DNA from: Todiramphus chloris collaris
Taxonomy: Eukaryota; Chordata; Aves; Coraciiformes; Alcedinidae
Direction: 5' to 3'
Length of the DNA stretch: 64,000 nt
Assembly (NCBI GenBank): GCA_025345505.1
Contig: JANVCC010000018.1
Location: 12,716,231 to 12,780,230, forward strand
Shown here: positions 35,701 to 47,888 of the stretch, in pieces
Position numbering within the stretch: position 1 is the stretch's first letter
Layout: each line of letters opens with the position of its first letter
The notes under the pieces: model-generated
Seen by the model: the letters and a program-made list of their open reading frames with translations, nothing else
Told to the model about the DNA's origin: nothing
Database searches by the model: none
Position numbers and translations under genes: made by a program

Positions 35701-38700
35701 TGTTCGATACAGAAAAGATCTGTGTGATATAAACTATAATAATGTACTAGAACATGTGTACTTTAAAAATAAACACAAATAAAATAACTCTGCTAAGATA
35801 TTTGAGTCCTAATTCTAAATGAGAGACAGCTTTCTCAGAGCCTCAGTTACAGGAGTATTTGCTCTGGGGCTTCACTGCTGTTTCGCTTCTGCTGAGAGAC
35901 CTGCTGATCCCATCCTTTAGTATTCATACAATATTTGGGTAATATGAGGTCATGAATCTGGGCAAACATCAGAAGAAAGAAACAGGTGTAATAATAGCTC
36001 AGTATTTTTAAGAATATGACCTTGACATCTATACTCAACACGCATAGTGGGAAAATATGGAATTTCAGAACAGGAAAACAGTGTATCTTCTACATTCAAG
36101 GGAAAAGGACTTCCAGTATGACTTTCTGTACTCAAGCAATGTATCAGACTTCCAGGATCAATTCTCTGCAACAACAGAAACAGTGTACTAATATCCAGAA
36201 CTTTTCGTAACCAGTCCACGAAAGGACCTCACATACAATAATCTGTCTAAAGTGCTCAAAATGAAAATTTCATACTTATATTCTTAGCATTACACTAAAG
36301 TGAACACACTTCTCTACTACTGCAAAAATAAATATATTTCTAAAGGTGAGAAAAGGATTAAGTTTATGTATTCTGAATAGATCTTGGTGAATATTCAAAG
36401 GACATATAATGCATGACATAGTTTTATGATAAAAGACATAGGCAAAATTTTTTTTTTTTGCTTCATGAAGCCTAAGTCACACATATTTGGGACATTCAAT
36501 GTACTTAATATACAAGGAGAGACTGAGACATGACTGCATTTCAGCTGTCTTGAGAGTAAAGTACAGTTGCTGCTTGATAGAGAATTAGCATCACCACATA
36601 TAAGCAAAGAATACTCTTTTTTATTTTACTTATTTTTTTTTAAATTACAGAGGGGACTTAGCTTGTTAAAGGAGGTCATACTCATGAAGCAGATCCACAG
36701 TAACATCTCTACTTAAAAGATAATGGTAATGTATATTGCTCATATCCCTTTGAGCCTCAATATCCTACCTCCTGTTGAAGATGGCTCCATGATACAGTAT
36801 GTCATGGTACATACTTGTTCAGTTCAAATATTAAGGAAAGTTTCCAAAAAATTACCTACACCTTTTAAATAAAGGTGTAACAGTATGATTTTGACTACTG
36901 TTAAAATATTAATAAATGCTGATTCAATATACAGACAATTTTGTTTAAAAAATATTTTTAGGATAAGATACAAAGATAGTGATAAAGACTTTAAACAAGC
37001 AGTCTTTCTTTCTCCCATGGAGAAAAATCTCACCAAAACTTTTAAAAGTAGTTCCTGGGAATTTCCTGGGAATTTCCTGACAAACTAAGACAGTGTGGTT
37101 GGAATTTACATGTTTACATTCTTGCACTACAGAAACTATCGTTAATATCATTTACAAGTTCACCTAATTAATGTCTCTAAAAAATAAATTTCATTATATT
37201 AACATTCATATATAAATACATATTATATTTAATAATGCTAATTATTTTTAATTTGAATCATGAAGGAAACAAGCAATAAATTAACCAATTTTTAAAGGAC
37301 TGTTCTCAGATAAAGATCTATGCATTGCTCTTTAAAAAGAAACAAAAAATTCTTGAAAACGTATCTAGAAAAGAAAGCTTGGAAGGATATCCTATTACAA
37401 AAATTAAGAATAAAAAAGACAGTAAGTTACATGTCTCAAATTTATTTTAGATTTAAAAAATATAATAAAAATCTGTTTAAATATTTTAACACAAATAATA
37501 ATGTTTTTATGGAGAATGAAGGAAAAACTGTGTTCTTATTTGTTAATGAGACAGATATGCTAAATCACAGTGCTTCAGCAAGTCTGTGTATTCAGAGAAT
37601 GACGGTGAATTAGTTCACTCGAAATAAAAAGCATACAAGTCCTCAAGGATGTTGAGCAATTTAATGCTGTGTAGGATTAGCTTTCTGAGAGAACATTGTG
37701 GAGGTCCTGAGGGTCTCACAGCTCACATTCTAAAGTTTTAATATCCTCATTTAAATTTCCTCAAAGTTAATAATAGGCCCTAAAGTCAGAATTTGCTATT
37801 TAGGGAAGATATAAATACAACAATTATCAGTTTAGTACTACCCTCGAAGACAATGAACATACATACAATTATCCTACTGGATCCACTAGGAATTAGCAAG
37901 AAGGCTGGAGGAGTTTTCACACATCCTTGTGTACTGTTTTGTGAACAGATATTCTTAGATATGAGTAAACTGTCCAGATGAATATCTTCTTTGGGTCAGC
38001 ACTTCACCAATTCTACTGTGTGTTTTAGAGACTGAAATTGACTCCCATCCAGGCAGCCTTAAGCACAGTAATAGGAATGACAACCATCAACCATTCCAAT
38101 GGAAACATGTCTAAGCTGAAAGTGTGGAGAGTAATGTGTACTCTAAATTAAAAAAAAAAACCAACAAAGCAAACACCACAAACTCACTTTTGGTTAATAC
38201 ATGCTTTAATATTACTTTCTCTAAATCATATCTGAAATATGTATACATTTAAAATCAATGTAAACACTTGCTGAGAATACAAGATAAGCGAGAAAGATTG
38301 AAACATTTCACCTTTTAGTAAGCTAGTACAACACTTCACAGGGTCAAATATTATAAGCAAGACACAAGTTTAGGGGCCTTTTTTTATCTGCATCTACATT
38401 TTAAGTGGAAAAATACCACCCAAAAATATAGTGCGAAGGTCTGTTAAAAAGAAAAGATTTTGTTTCCTTGTTTTGTTTTTGTAAACATTGTACATAACAT
38501 CACTGGTTTACACAATAATGGTATCATAGCAGTTCTATGAACAATGACATGTATTTCAAGTTGTTACAAAAAGGAAAACCTTGAAGAGATTCACTCTGAT
38601 ACTCCATACTTATACATGGCTAAGACTTGTAAAGATTAAATGCTTCCTCAGCAGAAAAAATAGTATCCATACATATTAATATTTTCTAGAAAATCCCTAA

Positions 38701-38924
38701 AGCCATGATATACCTCATATTCATATAAGACTTACCCACACTTGTGTGAGAATTGAAAATGCCTTTACAATTTATTGTGAAAAACTGTTGAAACATTTAG
38801 AACAAGATCACCTGTACCTCCATAACCATAGTGATTTGGGATAACCCCAGTGCTAGAGGAGTCATCCAATCATGCGTACAGAGAGAAAACTCAAGTGCAG
38901 TTAATGCTTTTGATGAGGTGAAGG
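32726..38924. other. Long AT-rich unique stretch, no gene seen
   Basis: About 6.2 kb without a recognisable gene or dispersed repeat. T-rich tracts lie at about 33526-33555 and 33828-33870. A tandem TTCCTGGGAAT motif lies at 37052-37073. Frames such as 35374-35601 (plus), 35950-36219 (minus) and 37320-37613 (plus) carry no domain and have the composition expected by chance. Confidence 0.55.
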
Positions 38925-39665
38925 ACAGTGACAAATGGTGTCCCTCAGGGTCTGTATTGAGATCAGTACACGCAGATCAGGGCAATCCCTATCATCAATA
39001 CAGGCTGAGGGATGAAGGGAGTGAAAGCAGCCCTGTGTGGAAGGATGTGACAGTATTAGTGGATGAGCTGGCATTGTGCACTTGTAACCCAGAAAACCAA
39101 GCATATCCTGGGCTGTATCAAAAGAATAGTGGCAAGCAGATCAAGGGAGGTGATTCTGCCCCTCTGCCCCACTCTGATGATACCTCAGCTGGAGTTCTGC
39201 GTACAGATCTGGAATCCTCAGTTCTGGAAAGACATGGATATGTTGAACTATATGTGTCCAGAGGAGTGTCACAAAAATGGCAAGAGTTCTGGATCATCTC
39301 TCTTAAGGCTGAAAGAGCTGGGGTTGTTCAGTATGGAGAAGAGAAAGCTCCAAGGAGAAGTTATTGCGGCCTTTCAATACTTAAAAGGGGCCTAAACCAA
39401 AGATGGAGACAGTTTTTTTATCAGGGCCTGTTGCAACAGCACAAGGGATGATGGTTTTGAACTAAAAGAGGGTAGATTCAGACTAGCTATAAGGAAGAAA
39501 AGGAAGAAATATTTTACAATGAGGGTGGTGAAACAGTAACACAGATTTCCCAGAGGTAGAAACATTCAAGACCAAGTTGGACATCTGTCTGAGCAACCTT
39601 ATCTAGTTAAAGATGTGTTGGCTTATTGCAGGGAGGGTTTAGAGTAGATGATAAAAATGTCTTCA
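38925..39665 (+). mobile_element. CR1 LINE, 5'-truncated, strongly diverged
   Basis: CR1 ORF2 C-terminal sequence is visible in broken phases: GVPQGS-like sequence at 38937-38950, ILGCIKRIVASRSREVILPL at 39063-39395, and LKELGLFSMEKRKLQGEVIA. It ends in sequence like the 28.6-30.1 kb copy (GACCAAGTTGGACAT, AGCAACCTTATCTAGTTAAA), so it shares that tail type. The octamer tail itself is eroded. The 206-residue frame at 38831-39451 is a shifted shadow. Confidence 0.85.
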
Positions 39666-41039
39666 TATACAAACTGAAGTTCAACTTCAGTCTTTAACGG
39701 CATTGAACTATAAAATCTATGTATCAAAGTCAATGTCTTTTGTTAGCCTTCTGAGTTTTTTAGATGAAAAATGTGACACACCCTCCAAGCTTTACAATAT
39801 TAACAGGTTATTCCATTATATTTTTATATTGTTAAAAATATTGTATACTTCAACCTTTATCTCTATATTAACATTATTCAAACACCTTTCCCAAATTAAT
39901 ATTAATAATGATTGTGCAATATAATAATGTCCCTTGATGTTATAAGCCAAGTGAATAATACAAAAAACTGGAAGAGATAATTTATATTCATTGAGGAATT
40001 GGTTACCTGGGAATATATGGCCTACTCCAAAACTTCAGAAGAGCCACATCTGATAAGATGATCAGGAAGAAAAGAGAAAAATTTTGTCAATGATCAATTA
40101 AATTTAAAAATTAGTTTAAAAATGTTCAGAAATATTCAATGCTTAAATGAGTATTTTGAGACCTTAAAGACTTTTACATATAAATAATGTTTTGTTTAAT
40201 TTTGTTTTTTAAACAGAATTTTGGATCTTATTGAATCTTGCAGGAAATGAAAACATCTCAAAACACAGACTTAGTACAATACAAAAAATACAAACTTTTT
40301 TTTAAAGAATATTTATTCTGTCATAAAATCAAAGTAAGTCATAAATATACTTCATATTTATTAAAAATATTACACATTCAAGACCTGAAATTGAAACCAA
40401 GAGCAACCCATGAAGATACATAAAAGGAAAAAATAAAAGAGTGGAAAGAGTTCTGTTCAGTAGCAGACAAATCTGCAAAAGGTGTAACTTTGGTTTGATG
40501 ATAACTGGTACTTGATATATGCACAAGAGTTCATAAATTTGTGGAAAACGGAGACTGTAAACAGGATGGGTACACAACAATAAGTAGGAACCAATGGACT
40601 GGCGAGAAGGTAGACAATTTCTGTGACCCATAGATGTGCTGCCTTGCATCTCTCATTGCACCGTATTCAGCTGTTCTTGCTTGTCCTGTGGGATTTGGCA
40701 TGACAGACATTAGTGGGACTAATCCTCAGCTGCATTGCAGAACAGTAATGGCAATATGATGTTTTTATATTCTGCCTTGGGCAACCATGTCAGCAGCAGT
40801 AGCAACAAGCAGCATCTACCAGTGGCAATTCTGTAAGAAGAATCTCTGCATTATGCCTGAATTTATTTGTTCACAGCCAAAGGCACAAGTGCAGATTAAT
40901 TTACAGTAGCCAAATCTGTCTGGTCTGTATTTGTTAAAAAGAAGAAAAAAAAGTGAAGGTGAAAATGAAAATTGACTACTACTCTTCTGCTTCAGTATCT
41001 AGTTTATTAGAATAATGATGCTTCATGACACAGGGCCAC
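39666..41039. other. AT-rich unique DNA, no gene seen
   Basis: No gene or repeat recognised. Confidence 0.55.
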
Positions 41040-41620
41040 TATACAAAATGTAAGCAGATAAAAAACTGTAGGCCTGTCAGTCTGACGTCAGTGCTGGGGA
41101 AGGTTAAGAAGAAGACCATGTCGGGTGTGATTACATCGCACATACAGGACAACCAGGTGATCAGGACCAGCCAGTATGGGTTTATGAAAGTCCTGCTTGA
41201 ACTGACATGATCTCCTTTGGTGACAAGGAAACTCACTTAATGGATGAGGGAGGAAAAGGTTGTGGATGTTGTTTACCTGAACTTTAGTAAAGCTTTTAGC
41301 ATTGTTTCCCATGGCATTCTCCTGGATAAAATGGCTGCATATGGCTTGGATCTTGGAAGGATGCACTCTTTACTGGGTAAAAAGATGACTGAATGGTCAG
41401 GCCCAAAAAGTTGTGGTGAATTGAGTTAAATACAGTTGATGGCCAGTCACAAGTGGTGTTCCCCAGGGTTGTGTATTAGAGCCTGTTCTCTGTAATATCT
41501 TTCTCAGTAATGTGGATGAGGGAGTTGAGTGCACCCTTAGTAAATTTGCAGACAACACCAGGCTGGGTGGGACTGTTGATCTGCTTGAGGGTAGGAAGGG
41601 TCTAGAGAGGTATCTGGACA

Positions 41621-41726
41621 GGATGGATGGATGGATGGATGGATGGATGGATGGATGGATGGATGGANNNNNNNNNNGGATGGATGGATGGATGGATGGA
41701 TGGATGGATGGATGGATGGATGGATG
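41621..41726. repeat. (GGAT)n microsatellite inside CR1 ORF2
   Basis: A tetranucleotide run about 106 bp long including ten N. It lies where CR1 copies have a GGACAGGCTGGA-like stretch, so it probably grew from a native seed in the element. The repeated Met-Asp-Gly-Trp frames and the antisense Ser-Ile-His-Pro frames are artefacts of the repeat. Confidence 0.95.
41668..41677. other. Assembly gap (10 N)
   Basis: Ten N inside the (GGAT)n run. The true length is unknown. Confidence 0.95.
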
Positions 41727-42535
41727 AGCCAAGATCAGTTCTATGAGATTCAACAAGGTCAAGTGTTGGGTCCTGCATTTGGGTCACACCAACCCCATGC
41801 AATGCTACAGGATTGGGGAAGAGTGCCTGAAAAGCTTCATGGCAGAAAAGGATCTGAGGGTTCTGGTACACAGGCAACTAAGCATGAGCCAGCGGTGTGC
41901 ACAAGTGGCCAAAAAGGCCAACAGCATCCTGGCTTGTTCAGAAATGGTGTGGACAGCAGGACCAAGAAAGTGATCATTCCCCTTGTACTCAGCACTTGTG
42001 AGGCTGCACCTCAAATACTGTTCAATTTGGGCCCATCACTACAAGAAAGACGATGAGGTGCTGTGGCACCTACAAAGATAGGCAATGAAACTGGTTAAGG
42101 GTCTAGAAGACTAGTCTTATGAGGAGAAAATGAGGGAATTGGGATTGTTTAGGCTGAAAAAAAGGAGGCTGAGTGAACACCTTATCACTCTCTATAGCTA
42201 TCTGCAAGGATGTTGTAACAAGGTAGGGATCAATTTGTTCTCCCAAAGAACAAGTGATAGGACAAGGCAAAAGGACCTCAAGCTGCACCAGTGGAGGTTT
42301 ATACAGAACATTAGGAAAAAAATCTTCACCAAAAGGGTTGTTAAGCTTTAGACCAGGCTGCCCAGGGAAGCAGTTGACTCATTGTCCTTGGATGTTTTTA
42401 AAAGACGTGTAGATGTGGCACTTGGGGACACATTTCAGTGGTGACTTGGCAGTGCTAGGCTTATGGTTGGACTCAATGATCTTAAAGGTTTTTTTCAATC
42501 TAAATGATTCTATGATTCTTTAACTCTGTGATAAG

Positions 42536-42889
42536 GAAAACCACATTTTGTGAACAAGAAAATGGAAAATGACCAGTATAACAATAACAGTGTCTGTCAA
42601 GAAGAAGACTTAAATGGTGCATTTTGAAGCTTGCAAACATCAACTTCCATTGCTCTGCTGATAATTCAAGGACTTAAAAATTATTTGGAAGGTAATATCT
42701 TCTGTTTCTGAAACATGTTGCCTTTCAGTAGAGGTATATGATATCATAGCAGGCTTTGCCCAAGTGAATCTCCCTGCTAACAGACACATCTACATATCCA
42801 GACTCCCCAACAGGCATGTTTCAACAGCTCAGAGGGATGGTACTTTACCATTTTATAGGACATTTTTTGTCTCCTTGGATAGCTACCAC
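42536..42889. other. Unique DNA, possibly edge of an ERV relic
   Basis: No gene is clear. The last part (from about 42760) may belong to the integrase relic that follows, but no zinc-finger motif could be confirmed. Confidence 0.4.
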
Positions 42890-43260
42890 CACTGTCAGAT
42901 GACCTGGCAAAATACATGGTGGCCTAGTTCACATCCCCTTCCTAGAGACCAAACAGATCTATGTATTTGTGGTGCTGGATCAGACAAGATTAATGGAGCC
43001 AATGTGCCACTGTTACTTGGCAGAGCACTTATATTCTTATTACCATGGCTCATAAAGTTCACAAATGCAACCTCATCTATCACCAGAACATCTTTTGTAA
43101 CCACCTAAGGAGATGCCAGATGGCCAGGGAATAAATTTTTCATGGAGGAATGGACTTAAATCACTCTTCTTTACTTGGAGTCTCATTCTTGTTTGGTATT
43201 TGGAAAAGCAAAAAGGACACATAAAAAATAATGGAAACAGAAGTCCAAGTAAAGCCATGG
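42890..43260 (+). pseudogene. Eroded endogenous-retrovirus integrase (pol) relic
   Basis: One plus-strand phase reads, in order, a VHIPFLETKQIYVFVVLDQ stretch (42930-42983), which resembles the retroviral integrase core around the HIP...YV.V..D block; KEMPDGQGINFS near 43107-43139, which resembles the second catalytic Asp block; and YLEKQKGHIKNN near 43177-43215, which resembles the catalytic Glu block. The last two are 27 residues apart instead of about 35, so some codons seem to be lost. In-frame TAA codons lie at 43053-43055 and 43098-43100, and the residue expected to be the first catalytic Asp is not Asp. The family is known; this assignment is by eye and needs a profile search. It might extend either way. 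Confidence 0.45.
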
Positions 43261-46200
43261 CTGTTACCTGTGCCAGCTGAGGCTAGTTCACTCGTCTGTG
43301 TGTACCAGAAGTGAAAATTCATGATGGATATCCTGGCTGAATATTTTATGAAAATTTTTGACCACTGTTTGCACTTGGAAATTTCATAGATAGCAGATGC
43401 AAGTCATTAAAATATGTCCCTATATATATATATATAATTTTGGCGTTTTTTTTCAATTTCCTTCTTTACCCTGATGTCACTGAAATTTCACAATACAGTC
43501 TCTGGCATCCACTGGCCTGAAGCTTCTCCCTGTAGGTGGGAACCCAGATTCAGCTGTATTTTAAATCCCAGCCCTGCAGCCTTTGGGATGAAAAATCTCC
43601 ATTTGGCAGCTCTGGAGTTTGTTTTTCCAGTGCTGGTCTTTGTGTCATTGATACTACCTTATCCTGAAGGGCCAAAAACTATGATTGCACTTCTACAGTG
43701 AGCAGTGAAACATATAAGGCACTACTAAAACCAAAATGAACACAGCAAAATGGATATCAAACCAGATCAAATTAATTTGGAGCAATTTATGGTTTAAAAA
43801 ATAAAAGATGAAGAGAAGCTAGTTAGCTACTAGTTACTGCTTTGGATTTGGTAATAGCGGGTGTTCTATTGATGAACTGGTATCAGTCAAGAGCATAAGT
43901 CTTTCAGGCTTCCATTGTCCTACCAGGAGAGGTAATTTGGGAGCTTCTAGATATTCAGTGACTTCTCTTATAGAAGTAGTGACATATGAGCTGCAAAAGA
44001 ACATGTTGGCAAAGCTGCTCAAGAAGCAGCAATGGAACTGAGTCTGCAGTCACATTTGTGTTATCTAGTAGATTCATTTATGAAAAAATGTGAATAACAC
44101 TCTGAATCAACAACAGCCTTATGAGTTCAACAGAAAGGGTAGATAATGCCTGACTATAAAAACCCAACATATTCTGGTATGTCCTAATGGCTGCCTACCC
44201 AATGTGAACCCATGCTATCTTCTCCCTATTTTTAACAGTGATATGATTATCATCTTCTCATCTGAGCTGAAAGCCGTATCATTGTCTGTCTGCATTCATA
44301 TCTTCTTTTTTTTTTTTTTTCTTCCCCCTCCCGCCCCACCCCCCCATCTTTTCTGAAGATGTTAAAGGCGTGTGTTCTGTTGGTGGAAGCAGAAACAAAG
44401 ACTAGGAAAAATGTGGAAGAAATAGGAAGGGTAGATGAGGACATTTTGGTAGAAGTACATTGGGATAGTCTAATTGAAAGTGTTAATCTATCTAGGATTC
44501 TGAATCCCTTTTCAGCTACTCTGAACTAACAGTTTTTGGAATAAACCTAAATCAGTGTTTGCAATCATATTAGGGTGATATTGTGATATTTTTTGTATGA
44601 TAATAGAAGCTCCAAGACTGTAAGGAGAAGCACATGCTCTGTTACCAGTGAGAGACTAGAGAGAGAGCAGCAGCAACAGCAACAGCCACTGAAGGTAAAT
44701 GGTAGATCAACACAAGTTAGTGATACTGCAACTAGATCCTTAGGCAGCTATAGCACTGTGAAGCTTTGCAGGTGAAAATATCTTCTGAAAAATGAAACTG
44801 TGAGTTAATGCAAATTATTTGTAGATTTGAATTGAAATTCTTTATTATTCCTACTGGAAAAATCTCAATTATTTCTTCTTTGGTTCCCTGTCATTTTTTC
44901 ACATTAGACAACTACTGTAGTCCAGGGACTACTTTGCAAAGAGAAAATTAAAAAATTGAATATGGTATTAAATTTTAAATGTATTTTTAATGGTTGTATC
45001 AAAACTGAAATGTTTAAGGTAGAGTGTCTATTGTAAATTATGAAATTTCAGGTTGTATTTTTTTAGTTACTTTGAGTGAAACCTGATTAAAAACCTGATC
45101 CTTTGGGCAAACCTAAATTTGCAAAAAAGTGACTCAAATGGCCTCACTTGGCTCATTTCAGAATGAAGTAAAAGCAAGAGAATAAGAAGGGAATTAGAAT
45201 CCTCCAAAATTAAATTACTCTCCATACAGCTTTAATAAAGCAAAAATATAAACTACAGAATCATTCAATTCAGTCAGTCTGATAAGATTTTCAGGAACAC
45301 TGCTTTGTTCACAGTATGTTTACCACAGTTCTTCTGTAATTACTCCAATATTAACATTACTTAATTTCCTTGTCATAGTCACTCCCATTTTGGCAAAACA
45401 ATAGCTGTTCTTAACAGTTTTAATTTTTAAATGTGATTCTTAATTAAATCACTTTATGAGAAATAGACTTCTCTGTTCTCAATTCATAAAATAGTCCTCC
45501 ATCACTGGTGACTGAAGTAAATCTCAAGTCCTGAGACTGTAATTTTTGTCCATTCAAAAACCATGACAGTCATGAAATCAGATTTAAAAGTATAATTAAA
45601 AATAATAAATACATGTTTGAATTTTTTTAATTTCAATGCATTTAGAGATAGTATGGATTGTGTTTGGATTATTCCTGAAACTTTGAAGTCCAGACATTTA
45701 AATGTCGTAATAGAATGTACGTTTTCATGTAAACACCAGATTCCTGGAACTGAGCTTTATGTCAAACATGAAATGCATGTATCTTTCAGTAACCTTAGAA
45801 ACTGAGTACTGTTATTATATTTTATTTTTGCTTGTTTACTTGGATTTATTGACTGAAGGCACCAGAGACTTGAAGTTCACAGTGAAGTGGTGCATTGTGG
45901 ACCAATATAACTAACTTTACTTTTAAAATAAAACCATAACTCTATAATCTGAAAGTGGATTTTCTTGTTAGAAAAAAAATGTTCATTCATAAGGAAGAGT
46001 TTAAGGTATAACAGGAAAAATGCATGGCATATAGGAATTTGTCTTCCAGGAACACTGTAGCTACAGATGGGAGAATCAGTCATATTTTTGAGTTTAAAAC
46101 TTTCAACAATTAACAATAATTCAAATGTAACTCTCTCAAGCAGTCTGTCCAATCATTTTACATTTAATTTTCTAAAATTAGAACAGTCCTGCAACAAAAC

Positions 46201-46938
46201 TCACAGCCTGCAATTTTCCAAACCCCCACTTTCCCCATTTTATTTTCTTAATGAGTGGAATTATATGGGCCAGCAAGAATTTTCAGCCTGGCCTAGGCAT
46301 TTTCAGCAGAGTAATTCAACTACATTGCAGTTTGGTTTATGTACATACATTCTTAAATAGGTAAAGCATCAATAAATGGATTAAGAAATAAATAAGAGAC
46401 AGTAGTGAAAAAAAGTAAAAGCCCTACCCATTTGAATTTCTTGAATCAAGAGACTTGTAAACAGTGATATATGTATTTCTTGAAAAATAAGTGTCTGGAT
46501 TCTCTATAAAAATATTAACATCTAGTATGCAGAGAGGTAGAAATGTAAGTTTTGTATACAGTAATTATGATGATTTTTGGTTTCCTATCATATTTAAGGT
46601 CTAAAGAGAATTGGAAAAAAACATTTCTATAGATTTATTTTCTGATTTAAATTATAGCTATAATTCGTAATTAATTATATTTAGTAATGGGGAAAAAAGT
46701 TAATCTGATTTTTTTTTTTCAATTTATATGTAAAATACTAAAAGACAAATTCATAGAACACAATCTTTCACACCAAATTTCTGTATAGGTTGATTTCCAA
46801 TCACAATTTAGAAATGCAGTTATCTGGATTATGATTCAATCTGGAGAACTGATTGAAACACCATTTTCTTATTGCTGTTTTTAAATGATATACAAAACAT
46901 GATTTATATAAACTTTGATTTCTATTCTAAATCAAGTT
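43261..46938. other. AT-rich unique DNA, no certain gene
   Basis: It contains a (TA)n run at about 43420-43436 and a T run plus C/T-rich patch at about 44305-44346. A short exon-like segment at 44609-44694 is described separately. The 76-residue frame at 43474-43701 lies just beyond the integrase relic and could be a further pol trace, but nothing in it is recognisable. Confidence 0.45.
44609..44694 (+). other. Exon-like segment, unassigned
   Basis: An 86-bp open segment lies between a possible acceptor (GATAATAG) and a possible donor (AAG before GTAAAT). It would read SSKTVRRSTCSVTSERLERE followed by six Gln, then PLK. I do not recognise the protein. The polypyrimidine tract is weak and no partner exon is visible, so this may be chance. 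Confidence 0.12.
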
Positions 46939-47371
46939 TGTTGTGTTTTAAACCCAGCTGAAAGCTGACCACCACATGGCTGCTCACTCACACTCACATC
47001 CCTATGGGATGGGAAAGACAGGGAGAAAGGCAAAACCCCACGGGTTGTGGTAAGGAGAATTTAATAGAACAACAGAAAAGAAGTATCAGCAATAATATCA
47101 ATTATAGTAATGAAACAATATATAAAGTGAGTAATATAGAACAAACTGTCTGTCTAAGGCTGCCCCAACTGCATGGCCTGCAACAGAGACCAGGTGTGCC
47201 CACCACCACCATGCCAGAGCCTGCACTTTGCCCAACTGGCCCTGCCCTTATATGTGCACGATGTCAGTACAATATTGAATAACTCATTGGCTGGTTCAGT
47301 TGTCTATCCTGGCCATGGGTCCCTCATAGCTTCTGGTGAAAATTAACACTATCCTAGCCAAACACAGGACA
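46939..47371 (-). mobile_element. Solo LTR of an avian endogenous retrovirus
   Basis: About 433 bp, beginning TGTTGTGTTTTAAACCCAGC and ending ATCCTAGCCAAACACAGGAC plus A. The internal stretches GGGATGGGAAAGACAGGGAG and CCCACGGGTTGTGGTAAG match an abundant avian LTR type that I recall. On the minus strand a TATA-like ATATAAGGGC (47253-47244) precedes an ATTAAA signal (47065-47060), giving the minus orientation. The flanks AAGTT and GGGTT could be a decayed 5-bp target duplication. No internal viral gene adjoins. Confidence 0.7.
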
Positions 47372-47888
47372 GGGTTTTTTGTAATCTGTTGCATAATTTT
47401 TTTTTCTATCCTGATGGAGCACTTTAGAGTATAAGACTCCTTAGCTTATCAGCTTGTTCAGGAGCAGATGGTGAATATGACCAGGTGGTTATAACTGGGC
47501 TTTTTCAGTAGAGAAATTCACCATTTCAGTAAATGATAACTAAACAAATTAAGTGCTGGCATTTCCAACTCTTTAAATACGATTCATATACATATATGAT
47601 TGAGCACAGAGGACATTGACATCCCTGGTAATGATCTACAGTATTCTTACCATCACTTTAAAGAAATACAGTAGAATATATTTTGAATATCGTAAATAGC
47701 AAAGACTTATTGACAAAATGCTGTTCATTACTCCTTGGATTCACATGCAGATATTAATTTTGTGAAATAGTTCTCATAGCATTATATTTTTAGATAGCTT
47801 AAATCCCTGTGGAGTCTAGTGAAAAAAGCACAGGTTCTTGTTAGCTTAAAATGATGCTCAGATTAGATGCTCCATATATTCAAATTCA
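47372..47888. other. AT-rich unique spacer, no gene seen
   Basis: Lies between the LTR and the 5' end of the near-full-length CR1. The 9-bp sequence AGATTAGAT at 47860-47868 recurs just after the CR1 3' end. Confidence 0.5.

Larger units (their letters stand above)
41040..42535 (+). mobile_element. CR1 LINE, 5'-truncated, with microsatellite expansion inside ORF2
   Basis: It begins in the reverse-transcriptase domain ([17 protein letters not shown] at 41025-41210) and continues with [39 protein letters not shown] (the second catalytic Asp is Asn here), a (GGAT)n block at 41621-41726, VKCWVLHLGHTNPMQCY and the C-terminal blocks, ending in GATTCTATGATTCTTTA. Many stops and shifts are present, including a TAG at 42112-42114 also found at the same site in the copy at 56.5 kb. 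It is 5'-truncated and inactive. Confidence 0.92.

Noticed and set aside
37320..37613. 97-residue Lys/Asn-rich plus-strand frame
   Set aside because: Composition expected from AT-rich DNA; no motif, signal or conserved block.
38831..39451. 206-residue plus-strand frame
   Set aside because: Mostly a frame-shifted reading of a diverged CR1 ORF2; the true phases show the CR1 blocks.
41397..42056. Frames with repeated Met-Asp-Gly-Trp or Ser-Ile-His-Pro units
   Set aside because: They are translations of the (GGAT)n repeat and the N gap, not repeat proteins.
42895..43104. 69-residue minus-strand frame across the integrase-like region
   Set aside because: It has no recognisable motif, whereas the plus strand shows three integrase-like blocks in one phase.
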